Source: Phaeobacter sp. G2 | GTDB lineage: Bacteria; Pseudomonadota; Alphaproteobacteria; Rhodobacterales; Rhodobacteraceae | Direction of reading: 5' to 3' | Length of the DNA: 64,000 nucleotides | Assembly: GCA_025163595.1 (NCBI GenBank) | Contig: CP104101.1 | Coordinates: 124,001 to 188,000, forward strand | Part shown: piece by piece, positions 24,107 to 33,394 of the stretch | Layout of the letters: every line of letters starts with the position of its first letter | How positions within the stretch are numbered: the stretch's first letter is position 1 | Position numbers and translations under genes: made by a program | The notes under the pieces: model-generated | Databases searched by the model: none | What the model saw: only the letters and a program-made list of their open reading frames with translations | Told to the model about the DNA's origin: nothing

Positions 24107-24964
24107 TCACGCGAAGCGCGCGGCGCCATTGTTCAGAACAACGACGTCGCGTGCCGGGACCGACGCGCGAAACCGGGCCTCGCCGTCCTCTTCCCAAATT
24201 TCGAACCGCACGGTTTCGCCGGGATAGACCGGTGCCGAGAACCGAACATCCAGACCGACAAGCCGGGCGGCGTCGTAATCCAGCACCGACTTGAGGATCG
24301 CCCGGGCGGCCAGACCATAGGTCGCCAGACCGTGCAGGATCGGGCGGTCGAACCCGACAGAACGGGCGACATCCGGGTCAGCGTGAAGCGGATTGAAATC
24401 GCCGCTGAGGCGATAAATGAGCGCTTGGCGCGGCAGGGTTTCGATTTCACAGACGTGATCGGGCGCGCGGTCAGGCAGCGCTGCCGGTGCCGGGCCCGCC
24501 TTATTTTCACCGTCAAAGCCGCCATCGCCGCGACAGAAGGCCGACATCGCCACGCGCGCCAGCTTTTCACCGCTGTCCGCGTCGATGATATCGCGGCTTT
24601 GGTAGATGACGGCTCCCTTGCCCTCGCCCTTGTCGGAGATGAAGTCGATCTTGCTGCGGCCGACAATCCGGCCATGGGTCGGCAGCGGCTTGTAGATATC
24701 CAGCCACTGTTCACCATGTAACACTTGCTGCCAGTTCACACCGGTCTTGGGATCGCGCAGCCAGAAGCCGGGGTACCCCATAGTGACCGCCATCGATGGA
24801 ACCGTCTTCAGCCCGTCCTCATAGACGTAGGCCAGTTCCTTTTTGTCGGTCGGATCCTCGCCGAACCCTAGGCCGAGCGCATACAGGATGGTATCCCGCT
24901 CGGTCAGCGTCTGTTCGATTTCCTCAAAGTCCCAGTTCGACAGTGCCTCGAAATCCAATGGCAT
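24107..24964 (-). CDS. Double hot-dog MaoC enoyl-CoA hydratase 2 type
   Basis: 285 aa, GGGAGG about 7 nt before ATG. Two hot-dog repeats like the hydratase-2 part of peroxisomal multifunctional enzyme: N half with YALGLGFGEDPTDKKELAYVYEDG and PTHGRIVGRSKIDFISDKG; C half with the catalytic YRLSGDFNPLHADPDVA (about 187-203) and PILHGLATYGLAAR. Makes 3R-hydroxyacyl-CoA from 2-enoyl-CoA, often with long or branched chains. Lies between the racemase-like gene (10 nt) and the thiolase-like gene. Good functional match to a 2-methyl-branched beta-oxidation module. Confidence 0.87.
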   Translation of the reverse strand: MPLDFEALSNWDFEEIEQTLTERDTILYALGLGFGEDPTDKKELAYVYEDGLKTVPSMAVTMGYPGFWLRDPKTGVNWQQVLHGEQWLDIYKPLPTHGRIVGRSKIDFISDKGEGKGAVIYQSRDIIDADSGEKLARVAMSAFCRGDGGFDGENKAGPAPAALPDRAPDHVCEIETLPRQALIYRLSGDFNPLHADPDVARSVGFDRPILHGLATYGLAARAILKSVLDYDAARLVGLDVRFSAPVYPGETVRFEIWEEDGEARFRASVPARDVVVLNNGAARFA

Positions 24965-24987
24965 TATCTTTCCTCCCTTAATTGCCG

Positions 24988-26139
24988 TCAGAGCGTGTTT
25001 TGCGATCCAAGTATTGCCGTGACCTGACTGGACAGCACACCGCCGTTGCCATGCGCCAGCGCCAGGTCGATATCCTTCAACTGAATGCCCGGCGCGTCGC
25101 CACGGATCTGACGCGCAGCCTCGATCACGGTGAAGATTCCGTACATCCCGGGGTGCACGCAGGACAGGCCCCCGCCATTCGTGTTAACAGGCAAGATGCC
25201 GCCAGGCGCGATGCGCCCGCCTTCGACGAAGGCCCCGCCCTCGCCCTTGGCGCAGAACCCCAGATCTTCAAGAAACAGGATGGTATTGATGGTGAAGGCA
25301 TCATAAAGCTCGACCGCCTGGATGTCCGCAGCGGTCACTCCGGCCGCAGCAAAGGCGCGCGCGCCCGAGTCGCGGGCGGCGGTCACGGTGAAATCTTTCA
25401 TCTGCGAAATCTGCCGGTGCGAGCTTTCCGCAGCACTGCCCAGCACATAGACAGGCGCCTTTGGGAAATCCCGGGCGCGGTCCGCGCGGACCATTACGAT
25501 CGCGCCGCCGCCGTCGGTGACAAGACAACAATCGCGCACGGTCAACGGATCGCCCACCATGCGCGCGCCCAACACGTCCTCGCGGGTCAGCGGGCCGCGC
25601 TCGAACGCTTCGGGATTGTGGTGCGCCCAGGCCCGCGCGGCAACGGCCACGTCGGCCAGTTGTTCGCGGGTGGTGCCGTATTCATGCATGTGCCGCGCCG
25701 CGGCCATCGCATATGCCGAGATCGGATAGCGCGGATTGTACGGCGCCTCATAGGCCGGCGGGCGCGAGGCGGTCACCAGTCTGCCCGACGCGGTGCGCTG
25801 GTTGGAGCCATAAACAATCAGGGCGACATCACACAGGCCGGCATCAAGCGCCATGGTCGCTGACGTCAGATAATTCACGAAGGATGATCCACCCGACATC
25901 GTGCCATCAATGAAACGCGGCTGAATGCCCAGATACTCAGCCGCCATAAGCGCCGGCATGCTGTCTTCCATCATGGTGCAGAACAGCCCATCGACGTCGG
26001 ACAGATTCAGCCCGGCATCGCCAAGCGCTGCAAGTGCGGACTGCGCCATGACATCATATGCCGTCAGACCATGTGCCTCTCCAAAACCGGCATGACCGGT
26101 TCCCACGATGGCGGATTTTCCCCGAAGTTCAGCGGTCAT
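24988..26139 (-). CDS. Thiolase-fold protein lacking the nucleophilic Cys (Ltp2-like, probable aldolase)
   Basis: 383 aa, GGAGGG 7 nt before ATG. Thiolase fold: KSAIVGTGHAGFGEAHG, SDVDGLFCTM, YGTTREQLADVAVAARAWA, VELYDAFTINTILFLEDLGF, GGGLSCVHPGMYG. In the place of the catalytic Cys (normally CASG) the sequence is DGTMSGGSSF, with no Cys, so thiolysis is not expected. Thiolase-fold proteins without Cys that partner a DUF35 protein include the steroid side-chain aldolase Ltp2, which cleaves a 3-hydroxyacyl-CoA by a retro-aldol. The DUF35 gene lies 3 nt upstream in the same operon. Inference: retro-aldol cleavage of a tertiary 3-hydroxyacyl-CoA. Confidence 0.78.
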   Translation of the reverse strand: MTAELRGKSAIVGTGHAGFGEAHGLTAYDVMAQSALAALGDAGLNLSDVDGLFCTMMEDSMPALMAAEYLGIQPRFIDGTMSGGSSFVNYLTSATMALDAGLCDVALIVYGSNQRTASGRLVTASRPPAYEAPYNPRYPISAYAMAAARHMHEYGTTREQLADVAVAARAWAHHNPEAFERGPLTREDVLGARMVGDPLTVRDCCLVTDGGGAIVMVRADRARDFPKAPVYVLGSAAESSHRQISQMKDFTVTAARDSGARAFAAAGVTAADIQAVELYDAFTINTILFLEDLGFCAKGEGGAFVEGGRIAPGGILPVNTNGGGLSCVHPGMYGIFTVIEAARQIRGDAPGIQLKDIDLALAHGNGGVLSSQVTAILGSQNTL

Positions 26140-26142
26140 ATC

Positions 26143-26520
26143 TTATCCCTCCGATGGCTTGAAAAGCACGGCCGGAGCGCCCTCGGCCTCGCTCACGAAA
26201 GCGGTTACAGCCATGTCGATGGCGACCTCACCTGGAGCAATGCCCTCGACCCGGCTCATCATCCGAACGCCCTCGTCCAGCTCGACAACGCACACATTGT
26301 AGTCACCTCCCCGTTCGGGCTTTCGGCGCACGACGGTTGTGGTGTGGACCCGTCCCTTGCCGGTGGCCTGCTTCCATGAAATCGCGGCGCCATGACAATG
26401 GGGACACAGGACGCGCGGGAAAAAATGATAGGCCTCGCAGTCTTCGCACTTTGGCAGCAGGATCTCTCCCTTTGTCAGTGCGCCCTGGAAAATCTGGTCT
26501 GGTCCTTTGGCGTCCGGCAC
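26143..26520 (-). CDS. DUF35 Zn-ribbon/OB-fold protein, partner of the thiolase-like protein
   Basis: 125 aa; start is GTG at 26518-26520 with AAGGAG about 9 nt upstream. Zn-ribbon with two Cys pairs (CEDC and CPHC, about residues 25-41) followed by an OB fold (GKGRVHTTTVVRR and YNVCVVELDEGVRMMSRV). DUF35 proteins bind thiolase-like enzymes or MaoC hydratases and deliver acyl-CoA. First gene of the operon 26520-22960, divergent from 26625-28954, with the operator between them. Standard length for the family. Confidence 0.85.
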   Translation of the reverse strand: MPDAKGPDQIFQGALTKGEILLPKCEDCEAYHFFPRVLCPHCHGAAISWKQATGKGRVHTTTVVRRKPERGGDYNVCVVELDEGVRMMSRVEGIAPGEVAIDMAVTAFVSEAEGAPAVLFKPSEG

Positions 26521-26561
26521 CGGCGTTCTCCTTCAAGTAATCAATTCTCTGGTTAAGCGTA

Positions 26562-26596
26562 TTGATAATAAATCTAACAAATGTTAGATTTAGTCA
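26562..26596. promoter_or_regulatory. Divergent promoter region with TCTAAC-N4-GTTAGA operator (site 3)
   Basis: TCTAACAAATGTTAGA at 26573-26588, extended to AATCTAAC and GTTAGATT (26571-26590). Plus strand: TTGATA (26562-26567), 17-nt spacer, TAGATT (26585-26590) toward the gene at 26625. Minus strand: TTGACT (26596-26591) next to the palindrome, toward 26520, with a less clear -10. One bound dimer could control both operons. Confidence 0.72.
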
Positions 26597-26624
26597 ACCT
26601 CTTTGGAACATTTTCGGGAAACTC

Positions 26625-27791
26625 ATGTCAGGTTCAGATTTAGCCCCCCTTTCTGGCAAACTCATAGTTGCGCTGGAACAGGCAGTCGCCGCGCCTTTTT
26701 GCTCCTCGCGACTGGCCGATGCCGGCGCGCGCGTGATCAAGATCGAACGCAAGGGCACAGGCGATTTCGCCCGCGCCTACGATACCGCCGCCAATGGTGA
26801 AAGCGCCTATTTCACATGGCTGAACCGAGGGAAAGAATCGGTCGCCCTGGATATTAAAGCCGGCGAGGACCGGGAAATCCTGCTCAGGATGCTGGAAAAC
26901 GCGGATGTGTTTATTCAAAACCTGCTGCCGGGCGCGCTGGTCAAGCTTGGGCTCGATTCCGCCACGCTGCGAGAGAGGTTCCCGCGTCTCGTGACCTGCG
27001 ACATCACCGGATACGGTGAGGACGGTCCGATGCGCAATGCCAAGGCCTATGATCTTCTGGTGCAATGCGAAAGCGGTCTGGCATCGGTGACCGGCACGGC
27101 GGACGGACCGGGGCGGGTTGGCGTTTCCGTCTGCGATATTGCCACCGGTATGACAGCCCATGCCGGAATTTGCGAAGCACTTGTCGGGCGTGATCGCACC
27201 GGCAAGGGCAGCGGTGTTTCGGTGGCAATGTTTGACGTGATGGCCGACTGGATGTCGGTTCCGCTGCTATATCACGATTACCTTGGCAAGCCGACACCCC
27301 GTGTCGGACTGAACCACACGGTCATCTGCCCGTACGGGGCCTATGCGTGCAAGGACGGTCAGCTTGTCGTCATTACCGTGCAGCACAGCGGCGAATGGCA
27401 ACGGTTCTGTGAACACATACTGGGCGACGCGCCTCTGGCAACCGACCCCCGGTTTCACGACAACACGGCGCGAATTGAAAACAAGCCCGCGCTCGAAGCG
27501 CTCATCAAGGCCGTGTTCTCCTCTCATGACCGCGCCGAGATGCTGAAGCGGCTTGACGCTGCGGGCATTGCCTCCGGGGCCGTGAACGACGTGGCGACCC
27601 TGTCCGATCACCCTCAGCTTGACCGGTCCGTGATTGGCACACCCTCCGGCGAGATCAAGGTCCCGACACCCCCGATCCGGCGCAGCGTCGGCGAAACGAC
27701 ACTGGGCCCCTGCCCGGCCTTCGATGCGGAAGGCAAAGCCCTTCGCGCCGAGTTCTACCCTCGTTCAAAAAAAGGTTGGGCAACTAAATGA
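26625..27791 (+). CDS. Family III CoA-transferase
   Basis: 388 aa from ATG 26625 (MSGSDLAPL); upstream in-frame triplets fall inside the operator. Fold marks: GKLIVALEQAVAAPFCSSRLADAG, DVFIQNLLPGAL, CDITGYGEDGP. The catalytic Asp of transferases is in VGVSVCDIATGMTA (about residue 170), preceded by AYDLLVQCESGLASVTG. This is the true CoA-transferase pattern (formyl-CoA, mesaconyl/itaconate types), unlike the racemase-like 12876 and 22960 genes. Moves CoA between acids without ATP. Overlaps the next gene's start (ATGA at 27788). Confidence 0.83.
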   Translation: MSGSDLAPLSGKLIVALEQAVAAPFCSSRLADAGARVIKIERKGTGDFARAYDTAANGESAYFTWLNRGKESVALDIKAGEDREILLRMLENADVFIQNLLPGALVKLGLDSATLRERFPRLVTCDITGYGEDGPMRNAKAYDLLVQCESGLASVTGTADGPGRVGVSVCDIATGMTAHAGICEALVGRDRTGKGSGVSVAMFDVMADWMSVPLLYHDYLGKPTPRVGLNHTVICPYGAYACKDGQLVVITVQHSGEWQRFCEHILGDAPLATDPRFHDNTARIENKPALEALIKAVFSSHDRAEMLKRLDAAGIASGAVNDVATLSDHPQLDRSVIGTPSGEIKVPTPPIRRSVGETTLGPCPAFDAEGKALRAEFYPRSKKGWATK

Positions 27792-28954
27792 CCGCTGAGA
27801 AAAAACCCGCGATCCTTCAAGGCGTGAAGATCGTGGATCTGACTTCGGTCGTTTTCGGACCTTTGGCGACGCAAATGCTGGGCGATCTGGGGGCCGATGT
27901 GATCAAGGTGGAAGGCCCAGAGGGCGATCTTCTTCGCCAGGTCCAGCCATCACGCAACAAACAGATGGGCGCCGCTTTTCTGGGTACCAACCGTAACAAG
28001 CGCAGTGTCGTACTCGATCTGAAGACGCAGACCGGTCGGGATCGATTGCGCAAGCTGCTTATCGATGCCGACGTGATGATTTCAAGCATACGGCCTGCGG
28101 CGCTAGCCAGATTGTCTCTCGATCCCGAAACCCTACGCCAGGAAAATCCGAACCTGATCACGGTATCTGCCACTGGATTCGGGCAGGACGGACCCTATGC
28201 CGCCCGACCCGCGTTCGACGATGCCGTCCAGTCGGTTTCCGGGTTAGCTAGCCTGGCAACATTGCGCGATCCCGAAGCGCCGCCCGCATATGCCCCTACG
28301 ATTCTAGCCGACAAGCTTGGCGGCGTGACGGCCGCCTATGCCGTGATGGGAGCCCTGTTCCACCGCGAGCGTACGGGAGAAGCCCAGCATGTCGAGGTGC
28401 CGATGTTTGAGACGCTGGCCGCCTTCCTGCTGGCCGAACATCTGGATGGTGCCACCTTCGAAGAGACCCCGCAGGATTTCGGCTATGCCCGGATGCTGGT
28501 TCCGCATAGGCGTCCGGTTAAGACGGCAGATGGATATATCACAATTCTGCCCTACACCAACGTACAATGGGCGCGGTTCTTCAAGGCGGTCGGGCGCGAT
28601 GACATGATCGACCACGTCTGGGTCACTGACATGGACACCCGTAGCCGCAACATCGGCGCTGTATACGATATGGTGGCGCAGATTGCCCTAACTCGGACAA
28701 CAGATGACTGGCTTGCCCTGATGGAGAATGCCGACATACCCGCCATGCCGGTGCGCAACCTGTCGGATTTGCCGAACGATCCCCATCTTGCCGCGACCGG
28801 GTTCTTTCAACAGATTGATCACCCAACCGAAGGTGCGATCTGGACGACACGCCCGCCGATACGATTCTCGGCAACGCCGGCGCGGCATGATCACCGCCCT
28901 GCCCCTCGACTGGGGGAGCACAGCGAAGATATCCTCGGGCCGGGAGAAGAATAA
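27788..28954 (+). CDS. Family III CoA-transferase
   Basis: 388 aa, starting inside the stop of the preceding transferase (ATGA). Fold marks GVKIVDLTSVVFGPLATQML, DVMISSIRPAAL and SATGFGQDGPY; candidate catalytic Asp in TILADKLGGVTAAY (about residue 177), preceded by FDDAVQSVSGLASL. Adjacent, overlapping family III genes may give a heteromeric enzyme, or two transferases for successive acids. The two proteins are clearly homologous but well diverged. Ends 20 nt before the convergent ACAD stop at 28975; no terminator fits in the gap. Confidence 0.82.
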   Translation: MTAEKKPAILQGVKIVDLTSVVFGPLATQMLGDLGADVIKVEGPEGDLLRQVQPSRNKQMGAAFLGTNRNKRSVVLDLKTQTGRDRLRKLLIDADVMISSIRPAALARLSLDPETLRQENPNLITVSATGFGQDGPYAARPAFDDAVQSVSGLASLATLRDPEAPPAYAPTILADKLGGVTAAYAVMGALFHRERTGEAQHVEVPMFETLAAFLLAEHLDGATFEETPQDFGYARMLVPHRRPVKTADGYITILPYTNVQWARFFKAVGRDDMIDHVWVTDMDTRSRNIGAVYDMVAQIALTRTTDDWLALMENADIPAMPVRNLSDLPNDPHLAATGFFQQIDHPTEGAIWTTRPPIRFSATPARHDHRPAPRLGEHSEDILGPGEE

Positions 28955-28974
28955 CCCCCCCGGCACCGAACGGA

Positions 28975-30132
28975 TCAAACATCCATCGAACGTGCGATCA
29001 GTTCCTTCATGATCTCGTTGGTGCCGCCATAGATCATCTGGACCCGGCTGTCGGCATAAAGGCGCGCGATCGGGTATTCCATCATGAAACCATAACCGCC
29101 GTGCAGTTGCAGGCATTCATGCATGACCTCGTTTTGCGTCTGGCTGCCCCACCATTTCGCCATCGAGGCCGTGGCCGCATCAAGTTCGCCCTTTTCGAGG
29201 CGCACGAGCCCGTCATTGACGAAGGTGCGCAGCAATTCGGCCTTGGTCTTGCATTCCGCCAATTTGAAGCGTGTGTTCTGGAAATCCATGATGCGGTTAC
29301 CAAATGCCTTGCGGTCCTGTACATATTTCACAGTTTCATCGATGGCAAAGTCAATGAAGCCTAGCGCGGTAACGCCAATCATCAGCCGTTCCCAAGGGAG
29401 CTGCTTCATCAACTGGTAGAAACCTTGCCCTTCTTCCGGGCCAAGCAGGTTCGCCGTAGGCACGCGCACATCCTCGAAGAACAACTCAGCCGTATCCGAT
29501 CCCTTCATGCCCAACTTCTTCAGGTTCCGTCCCCTACGAAAGCCTTCGGCGTCCTCGGTTTCCAGAACGATCAGCGAAACGCCCTTGGCGCCAGCGTTAC
29601 GGTCGGTCTTTGCCACGACGACAACCAGATCGGCTGTATGTCCGTTGGTGATGAAGATCTTCGAGCCGTTGATCTTGTAATGGTTGCCATCCTTTTCCGC
29701 ATGGGTCTGGACGTTCTGGAGGTCAGAGCCCGTTCCTGGCTCGGTCATCGCGATCGCCGCGACACTGTCGCCGCTGACCAGCTTCGGCAACCACTTTTTC
29801 TTCTGTTCTTCGCTGCCATAGGCGTTGATATAATGGATTACGATGGACTGGATGCCATAGCCCCAACCCGTGTCACCGGTGCGCCCTTGCTCGTAAACGG
29901 TAATCGCATCGAACCCGATGCCGCCACCGAACCCGCCATATTCTTCGGCAATCGAGCCACCCATGACACCCTGTTGACCGACTGTTTTCCAGAAGTCGCG
30001 GTCAACAATGCCCTGCTCCGCCCATTTTTCGATGTTTGGAGCCATTTCGGCATCGAAAAGCTTGCGTGTGCTATCCGCGAACATCTTATGTTCATCTGCG
30101 GCCCAGGCCGAACTATTCGTAATCAGAGACAT
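28975..30132 (-). CDS. Acyl-CoA dehydrogenase
   Basis: 385 aa from ATG 30130-30132 (MSLITNSSAW); ATGs at 30144 and 30165 are also in frame, but the latter lies only 2 nt from the -10 box. ACAD marks: IAMTEPGTGSDLQNVQTHA (about 124-142), NGSKIFITNGH, helix LPWERLMIGVTALG (probable catalytic Glu), LQLHGGYGFMMEYPIARLY and IYGGTNEIMKELIARSM. Resembles long- or branched-chain ACADs. Transcribed alone from site 4 and convergent with the CoA-transferase pair. Confidence 0.88.
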   Translation of the reverse strand: MSLITNSSAWAADEHKMFADSTRKLFDAEMAPNIEKWAEQGIVDRDFWKTVGQQGVMGGSIAEEYGGFGGGIGFDAITVYEQGRTGDTGWGYGIQSIVIHYINAYGSEEQKKKWLPKLVSGDSVAAIAMTEPGTGSDLQNVQTHAEKDGNHYKINGSKIFITNGHTADLVVVVAKTDRNAGAKGVSLIVLETEDAEGFRRGRNLKKLGMKGSDTAELFFEDVRVPTANLLGPEEGQGFYQLMKQLPWERLMIGVTALGFIDFAIDETVKYVQDRKAFGNRIMDFQNTRFKLAECKTKAELLRTFVNDGLVRLEKGELDAATASMAKWWGSQTQNEVMHECLQLHGGYGFMMEYPIARLYADSRVQMIYGGTNEIMKELIARSMDV

Positions 30133-30166
30133 TTTGGAATCCATTCCTAAGGTTGGTATTGCCATA

Positions 30167-30194
30167 AATCTAACATCTGTTATTTTTTCGGCAA
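30167..30194 (-). promoter_or_regulatory. Promoter with TCTAAC-type operator, one degenerate end (site 4)
   Basis: TCTAACATCTGTTATT at 30169-30184 matches the shared palindrome in 14 of 16 positions. Minus-strand TTGCCG (30194-30189), 16-nt spacer, TAGATT (30172-30167) runs toward the ACAD gene. The thiolase gene at 30380 reads the other way and could share control, but is 195 nt off. Confidence 0.65.
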
Positions 30195-30379
30195 TGGCCC
30201 AGTCTCAAGGCAAACGCCGCGTTATTTTGCTCGAGACGGCTTTCCTGAACTGGCGCGGTATCAACTTCCTACTCCCAGGCAAGTTCCACCAAGGCACCGA
30301 ACGCGCAGGTCAGGGTAACGGGCTGACACTGGGCAGTACACGGCCTGCGTGACGCAAAAAATGAAGAACCGGAGTGAAA

Positions 30380-31555
30380 ATGAAAGATATCGTAGTATTG
30401 GATGGTGTGCGAACAGCCATCGGAACCTTTGGCGGCTCTCTTTCGGGCACGTCTCCGATCGAACTGGGTAGCATAGTGGCGAAAGAGGCGCTTGCGCGTT
30501 CAGGTGTCGAAGGCAAGCAGGTTGGAAACGTTGTTTTTGGCCATGTTATTAACACAGAGCCGCGCGACATGTATCTTAGCCGCGCGGCGTCTATTGCCGC
30601 TGGCGTGCCAGAAAAGGCGCCCGCAATGAACGTCAATCGGCTCTGCGGTTCTGGGCTACAGGCTATTGTGTCAGCGGCGCAGTCGCTGATGCTGGGTGAT
30701 GCAACAATGGCTCTTGCCGGTGGCAGCGAAAGCATGAGCCGCTCGCCCTATATCGTGCCAGCCATTCGCTGGGGGCAGAAAATGGGTGACACGGGTGCAA
30801 CTGACATGATGCTCGGCGCGTTGAACTGTCCGTTTGGCACCGGGCATATGGGCGTAACAGCGGAAAACGTCGCCGCCGAATACGACATCACGCGCGAAGC
30901 TCAGGATGCGTTTGCCCTTCAAAGCCAGGAGCGCGCTCTGAACGCGCTCAAAGAGGGGTATTTCAAATCCCAGATCGTTCCCGTCGAGGTCAAGGTCAAA
31001 CGCAACACTGCTTCTTTTGACACCGATGAACACCCCAAGGCGAGCACAGTTGAAATGCTCGGCAAACTGCGTCCGGCCTTCCAGAAGGATGGCACCGTGA
31101 CGGCGGGGAATGCTTCGGGTCTCAATGATGGGGCCGCCGCAGTTGTGCTGGCCACGGCAGATGCTGCATCAGATGCAGGGTTGAAACCGCGCGCACGCCT
31201 GCTTGGATATCATGTTGCAGGAGTACGCCCGGACATCATGGGAATCGGGCCAATTCCGGCTGTCGAAGGACTTTTGAAACGTACAGGCCTGACAATTTCT
31301 GATTTCGACGTCATCGAGTCAAACGAAGCCTTCGCGGCTCAGGCTTTGGCCGTGAGTAAAACTCTTGGTCTGGATGGCAACAAGGTGAACCCCAACGGCG
31401 GCGCAATTGCTCTCGGACATCCTATCGGGGCGTCGGGGGCCATAATCTTTGTCAAAGCGCTCTACGAGCTGGAGCGTACCGGCGCAAAACGCGCGCTGAT
31501 TACCATGTGTATCGGTGGTGGGCAGGGGATTGCCCTAGCCATAGAAGCCATATGA
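30380..31555 (+). CDS. Acetyl-CoA acetyltransferase (thiolase)
   Basis: 391 aa from ATG 30380 (GGAG 7 nt upstream; a GTG two codons earlier is less likely). Classical degradative/biosynthetic thiolase: nucleophile in [16 protein letters not shown] (about residue 88), His motif [15 protein letters not shown] (about 344) and second Cys in TMCIGGGQG (about 376). Cleaves acetoacetyl- or 3-ketoacyl-CoA. This gene seems richer in A and T at third positions than its neighbours. It stands alone between the divergent ACAD and the convergent etf operon, and could finish the acetoacetate released by the HMG-CoA-lyase-like enzyme once it is activated. Confidence 0.9.
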   Translation: MKDIVVLDGVRTAIGTFGGSLSGTSPIELGSIVAKEALARSGVEGKQVGNVVFGHVINTEPRDMYLSRAASIAAGVPEKAPAMNVNRLCGSGLQAIVSAAQSLMLGDATMALAGGSESMSRSPYIVPAIRWGQKMGDTGATDMMLGALNCPFGTGHMGVTAENVAAEYDITREAQDAFALQSQERALNALKEGYFKSQIVPVEVKVKRNTASFDTDEHPKASTVEMLGKLRPAFQKDGTVTAGNASGLNDGAAAVVLATADAASDAGLKPRARLLGYHVAGVRPDIMGIGPIPAVEGLLKRTGLTISDFDVIESNEAFAAQALAVSKTLGLDGNKVNPNGGAIALGHPIGASGAIIFVKALYELERTGAKRALITMCIGGGQGIALAIEAI

Positions 31556-31621
31556 ATTAGAGTCTATGGGCACCTCAAAAAAGCGGTTCCCTTTCAATTA
31601 GTAACAAGATGAGCATACAAA

Positions 31622-31645
31622 AAGGCCCGCCGGATGGCGGGCCTT
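31622..31645 (-). terminator. Rho-independent terminator of the etf operon
   Basis: Perfect 10-bp stem AAGGCCCGCC/GGCGGGCCTT with a 4-nt loop. On the minus strand it is followed by a T-run (CCTTTTTG), as expected 3' of etfA. On the plus strand it may also stop the thiolase transcript. Confidence 0.82.
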
Positions 31646-31667
31646 CTCGCATTTGATGTGACGCAAT

Positions 31668-32594
31668 TTACAGTGCGTCAGTCAGGGCCGGGACGGCCTC
31701 GAACAGGTCGGCGACCAGGCCGAAGTCAGCAACCTGGAAAATCGGTGCTTCTTCGTCCTTGTTGATCGCGACGATGATCTTCGAGTCCTTCATGCCAGCC
31801 AGGTGTTGGATGGCGCCCGAGATGCCAACGGCGACATACAGTTCGGGGGCAACAACCTTGCCGGTTTGACCCACCTGCCAGTCGTTCGGGGCGTAGCCCG
31901 AGTCGACAGCAGCGCGCGAAGCCCCAACGGCGGCGCCCAGCTTGTCAGCCAGCTTCTCGATCAGGGCAAAATCCTCTTCAGATCCGACGCCACGGCCACC
32001 GGACACGACCACGCCGGCCGAGGTCAGCTCGGGGCGGTCCGATGCGGCAACCTTGTCTTCGACCCATTCGGACAGGCCGGGGTTGTCGGCAGCACCGATG
32101 GTTTCGACTGCGGCCGAGCCGCCTTCGCCAGCGGCATCAAAGGTCGAGGTGCGGAAGGTGATGACCTTGGTCGTATCCAAAGATTTGACGGTTTGCACGG
32201 CGTTGCCGGCATAGATAGGGCGTTCGAACGTGTCTGCATCGACAACGCCAGAGGCGTCCGAAATCACCATCACGTCCAGCAGCGCAGCAACGCGCGGCAT
32301 GACGTTCTTGGCGTCGGTCGTGGCGGGTGCCACGATGTGCGAATAGTCACCGGCCAGCGACACGATCAGCGCGGCGGTGGGTTCCGCCATGCGGTGACCC
32401 AGCGATGCGTCTTCGGCGACCAGAACCTTAGCCACACCGTCGATCATGGCGGCGGCGTCGCCTGCGGCAGCAGCAGAGGCGCCCGCGCACAGAACGGTCA
32501 CATCGCCCAGGGCCTTGGCCGCGGTCACGGCCTTGGCGGTTGCGTCGATTGCCAGTTCACCATTGGTGACTTCTGCGAGAAGAAGAACAGCCAT
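31668..32594 (-). CDS. etfA: Electron transfer flavoprotein alpha subunit
   Basis: 308 aa. EtfA: N-terminal [15 protein letters not shown] and C-terminal FAD domain with [14 protein letters not shown] (about 201-214), [23 protein letters not shown] and [28 protein letters not shown] split across about 262-290. With EtfB it collects electrons from the acyl-CoA dehydrogenases and hands them to ETF-ubiquinone oxidoreductase (not in the window). Its ATG overlaps the etfB stop (TAATG). Presence of etf inside the island fits the six ACAD genes around it. Confidence 0.96.
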   Translation of the reverse strand: MAVLLLAEVTNGELAIDATAKAVTAAKALGDVTVLCAGASAAAAGDAAAMIDGVAKVLVAEDASLGHRMAEPTAALIVSLAGDYSHIVAPATTDAKNVMPRVAALLDVMVISDASGVVDADTFERPIYAGNAVQTVKSLDTTKVITFRTSTFDAAGEGGSAAVETIGAADNPGLSEWVEDKVAASDRPELTSAGVVVSGGRGVGSEEDFALIEKLADKLGAAVGASRAAVDSGYAPNDWQVGQTGKVVAPELYVAVGISGAIQHLAGMKDSKIIVAINKDEEAPIFQVADFGLVADLFEAVPALTDAL

Positions 32595-33352
32595 TACACA
32601 GCCCCCGCTTCTTTGAGTTTTGCGACCAGCTCGTCCACCGAGCCGACCATGATACCGGCCGCGCGTGCCGCGGGCTCGGAGGTTTTGACGATTTCCAGAC
32701 GCGGCGTGACATCAACGCCGTAATCATCGGCGGTTTTCTCATCCAGCGGCTTTTTCTTGGCCTTCATGATGTTGGGCAGCGACGCATAGCGCGGCTCGTT
32801 CAGGCGCAGGTCCACAGTGACGATCGCGGGCATCTTGACCTTGATGGTCTGCAGGCCGCCGTCAACTTCGCGGGTCACGACGGCACTGTCGCCATCGATG
32901 CCCATTTCCGAGGCAAAGGTCGCCTGGCTCCAACCGAGGATCGCCGACAGCATCTGGCCGGTGGCGTTCATGTCGTTGTCAATGGCCTGTTTGCCCGCCA
33001 GAACCAGACCGGGCTGCTCTTCCTCGACCACCTTGGCCAGGATTTTCGCGACGGCCAGCGGCTCGATGTCGGTGTGCACATCATCGGCGGCAACCACCAG
33101 AATGGCACGATCCGCACCCATGGCCAGCGCAGTGCGCAGGGTTTCCTGCGCCTGTTTGACGCCAATGGAAACCACGACGATTTCTTCGGCCTTGCCGGCC
33201 TCTTTCAGGCGAATCGCCTCTTCGACGGCGATTTCGTCGAAAGGGTTCATCGACATCTTAACGTTGGCCAGATCGACACCGCTTCCGTCCGCTTTGACAC
33301 GAACCTTCACGTTGTAGTCGATCACGCGCTTCACAGGCACGAGTACCTTCAT
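32594..33352 (-). CDS. etfB: Electron transfer flavoprotein beta subunit
   Basis: 252 aa, [19 protein letters not shown] start, the AMP-binding region with [43 protein letters not shown] and the recognition-loop area [20 protein letters not shown] that docks to dehydrogenases. Usual length. Only 42 bp separate its start from the stop of the upstream crotonase (33395), so the operon probably begins further right. Stop overlaps etfA start. Confidence 0.96.
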   Translation of the reverse strand: MKVLVPVKRVIDYNVKVRVKADGSGVDLANVKMSMNPFDEIAVEEAIRLKEAGKAEEIVVVSIGVKQAQETLRTALAMGADRAILVVAADDVHTDIEPLAVAKILAKVVEEEQPGLVLAGKQAIDNDMNATGQMLSAILGWSQATFASEMGIDGDSAVVTREVDGGLQTIKVKMPAIVTVDLRLNEPRYASLPNIMKAKKKPLDEKTADDYGVDVTPRLEIVKTSEPAARAAGIMVGSVDELVAKLKEAGAV

Positions 33353-33394
33353 TGGCGTGGTCTCCTTGAGTTTTGCGATAAGGTTTCAACCGAG

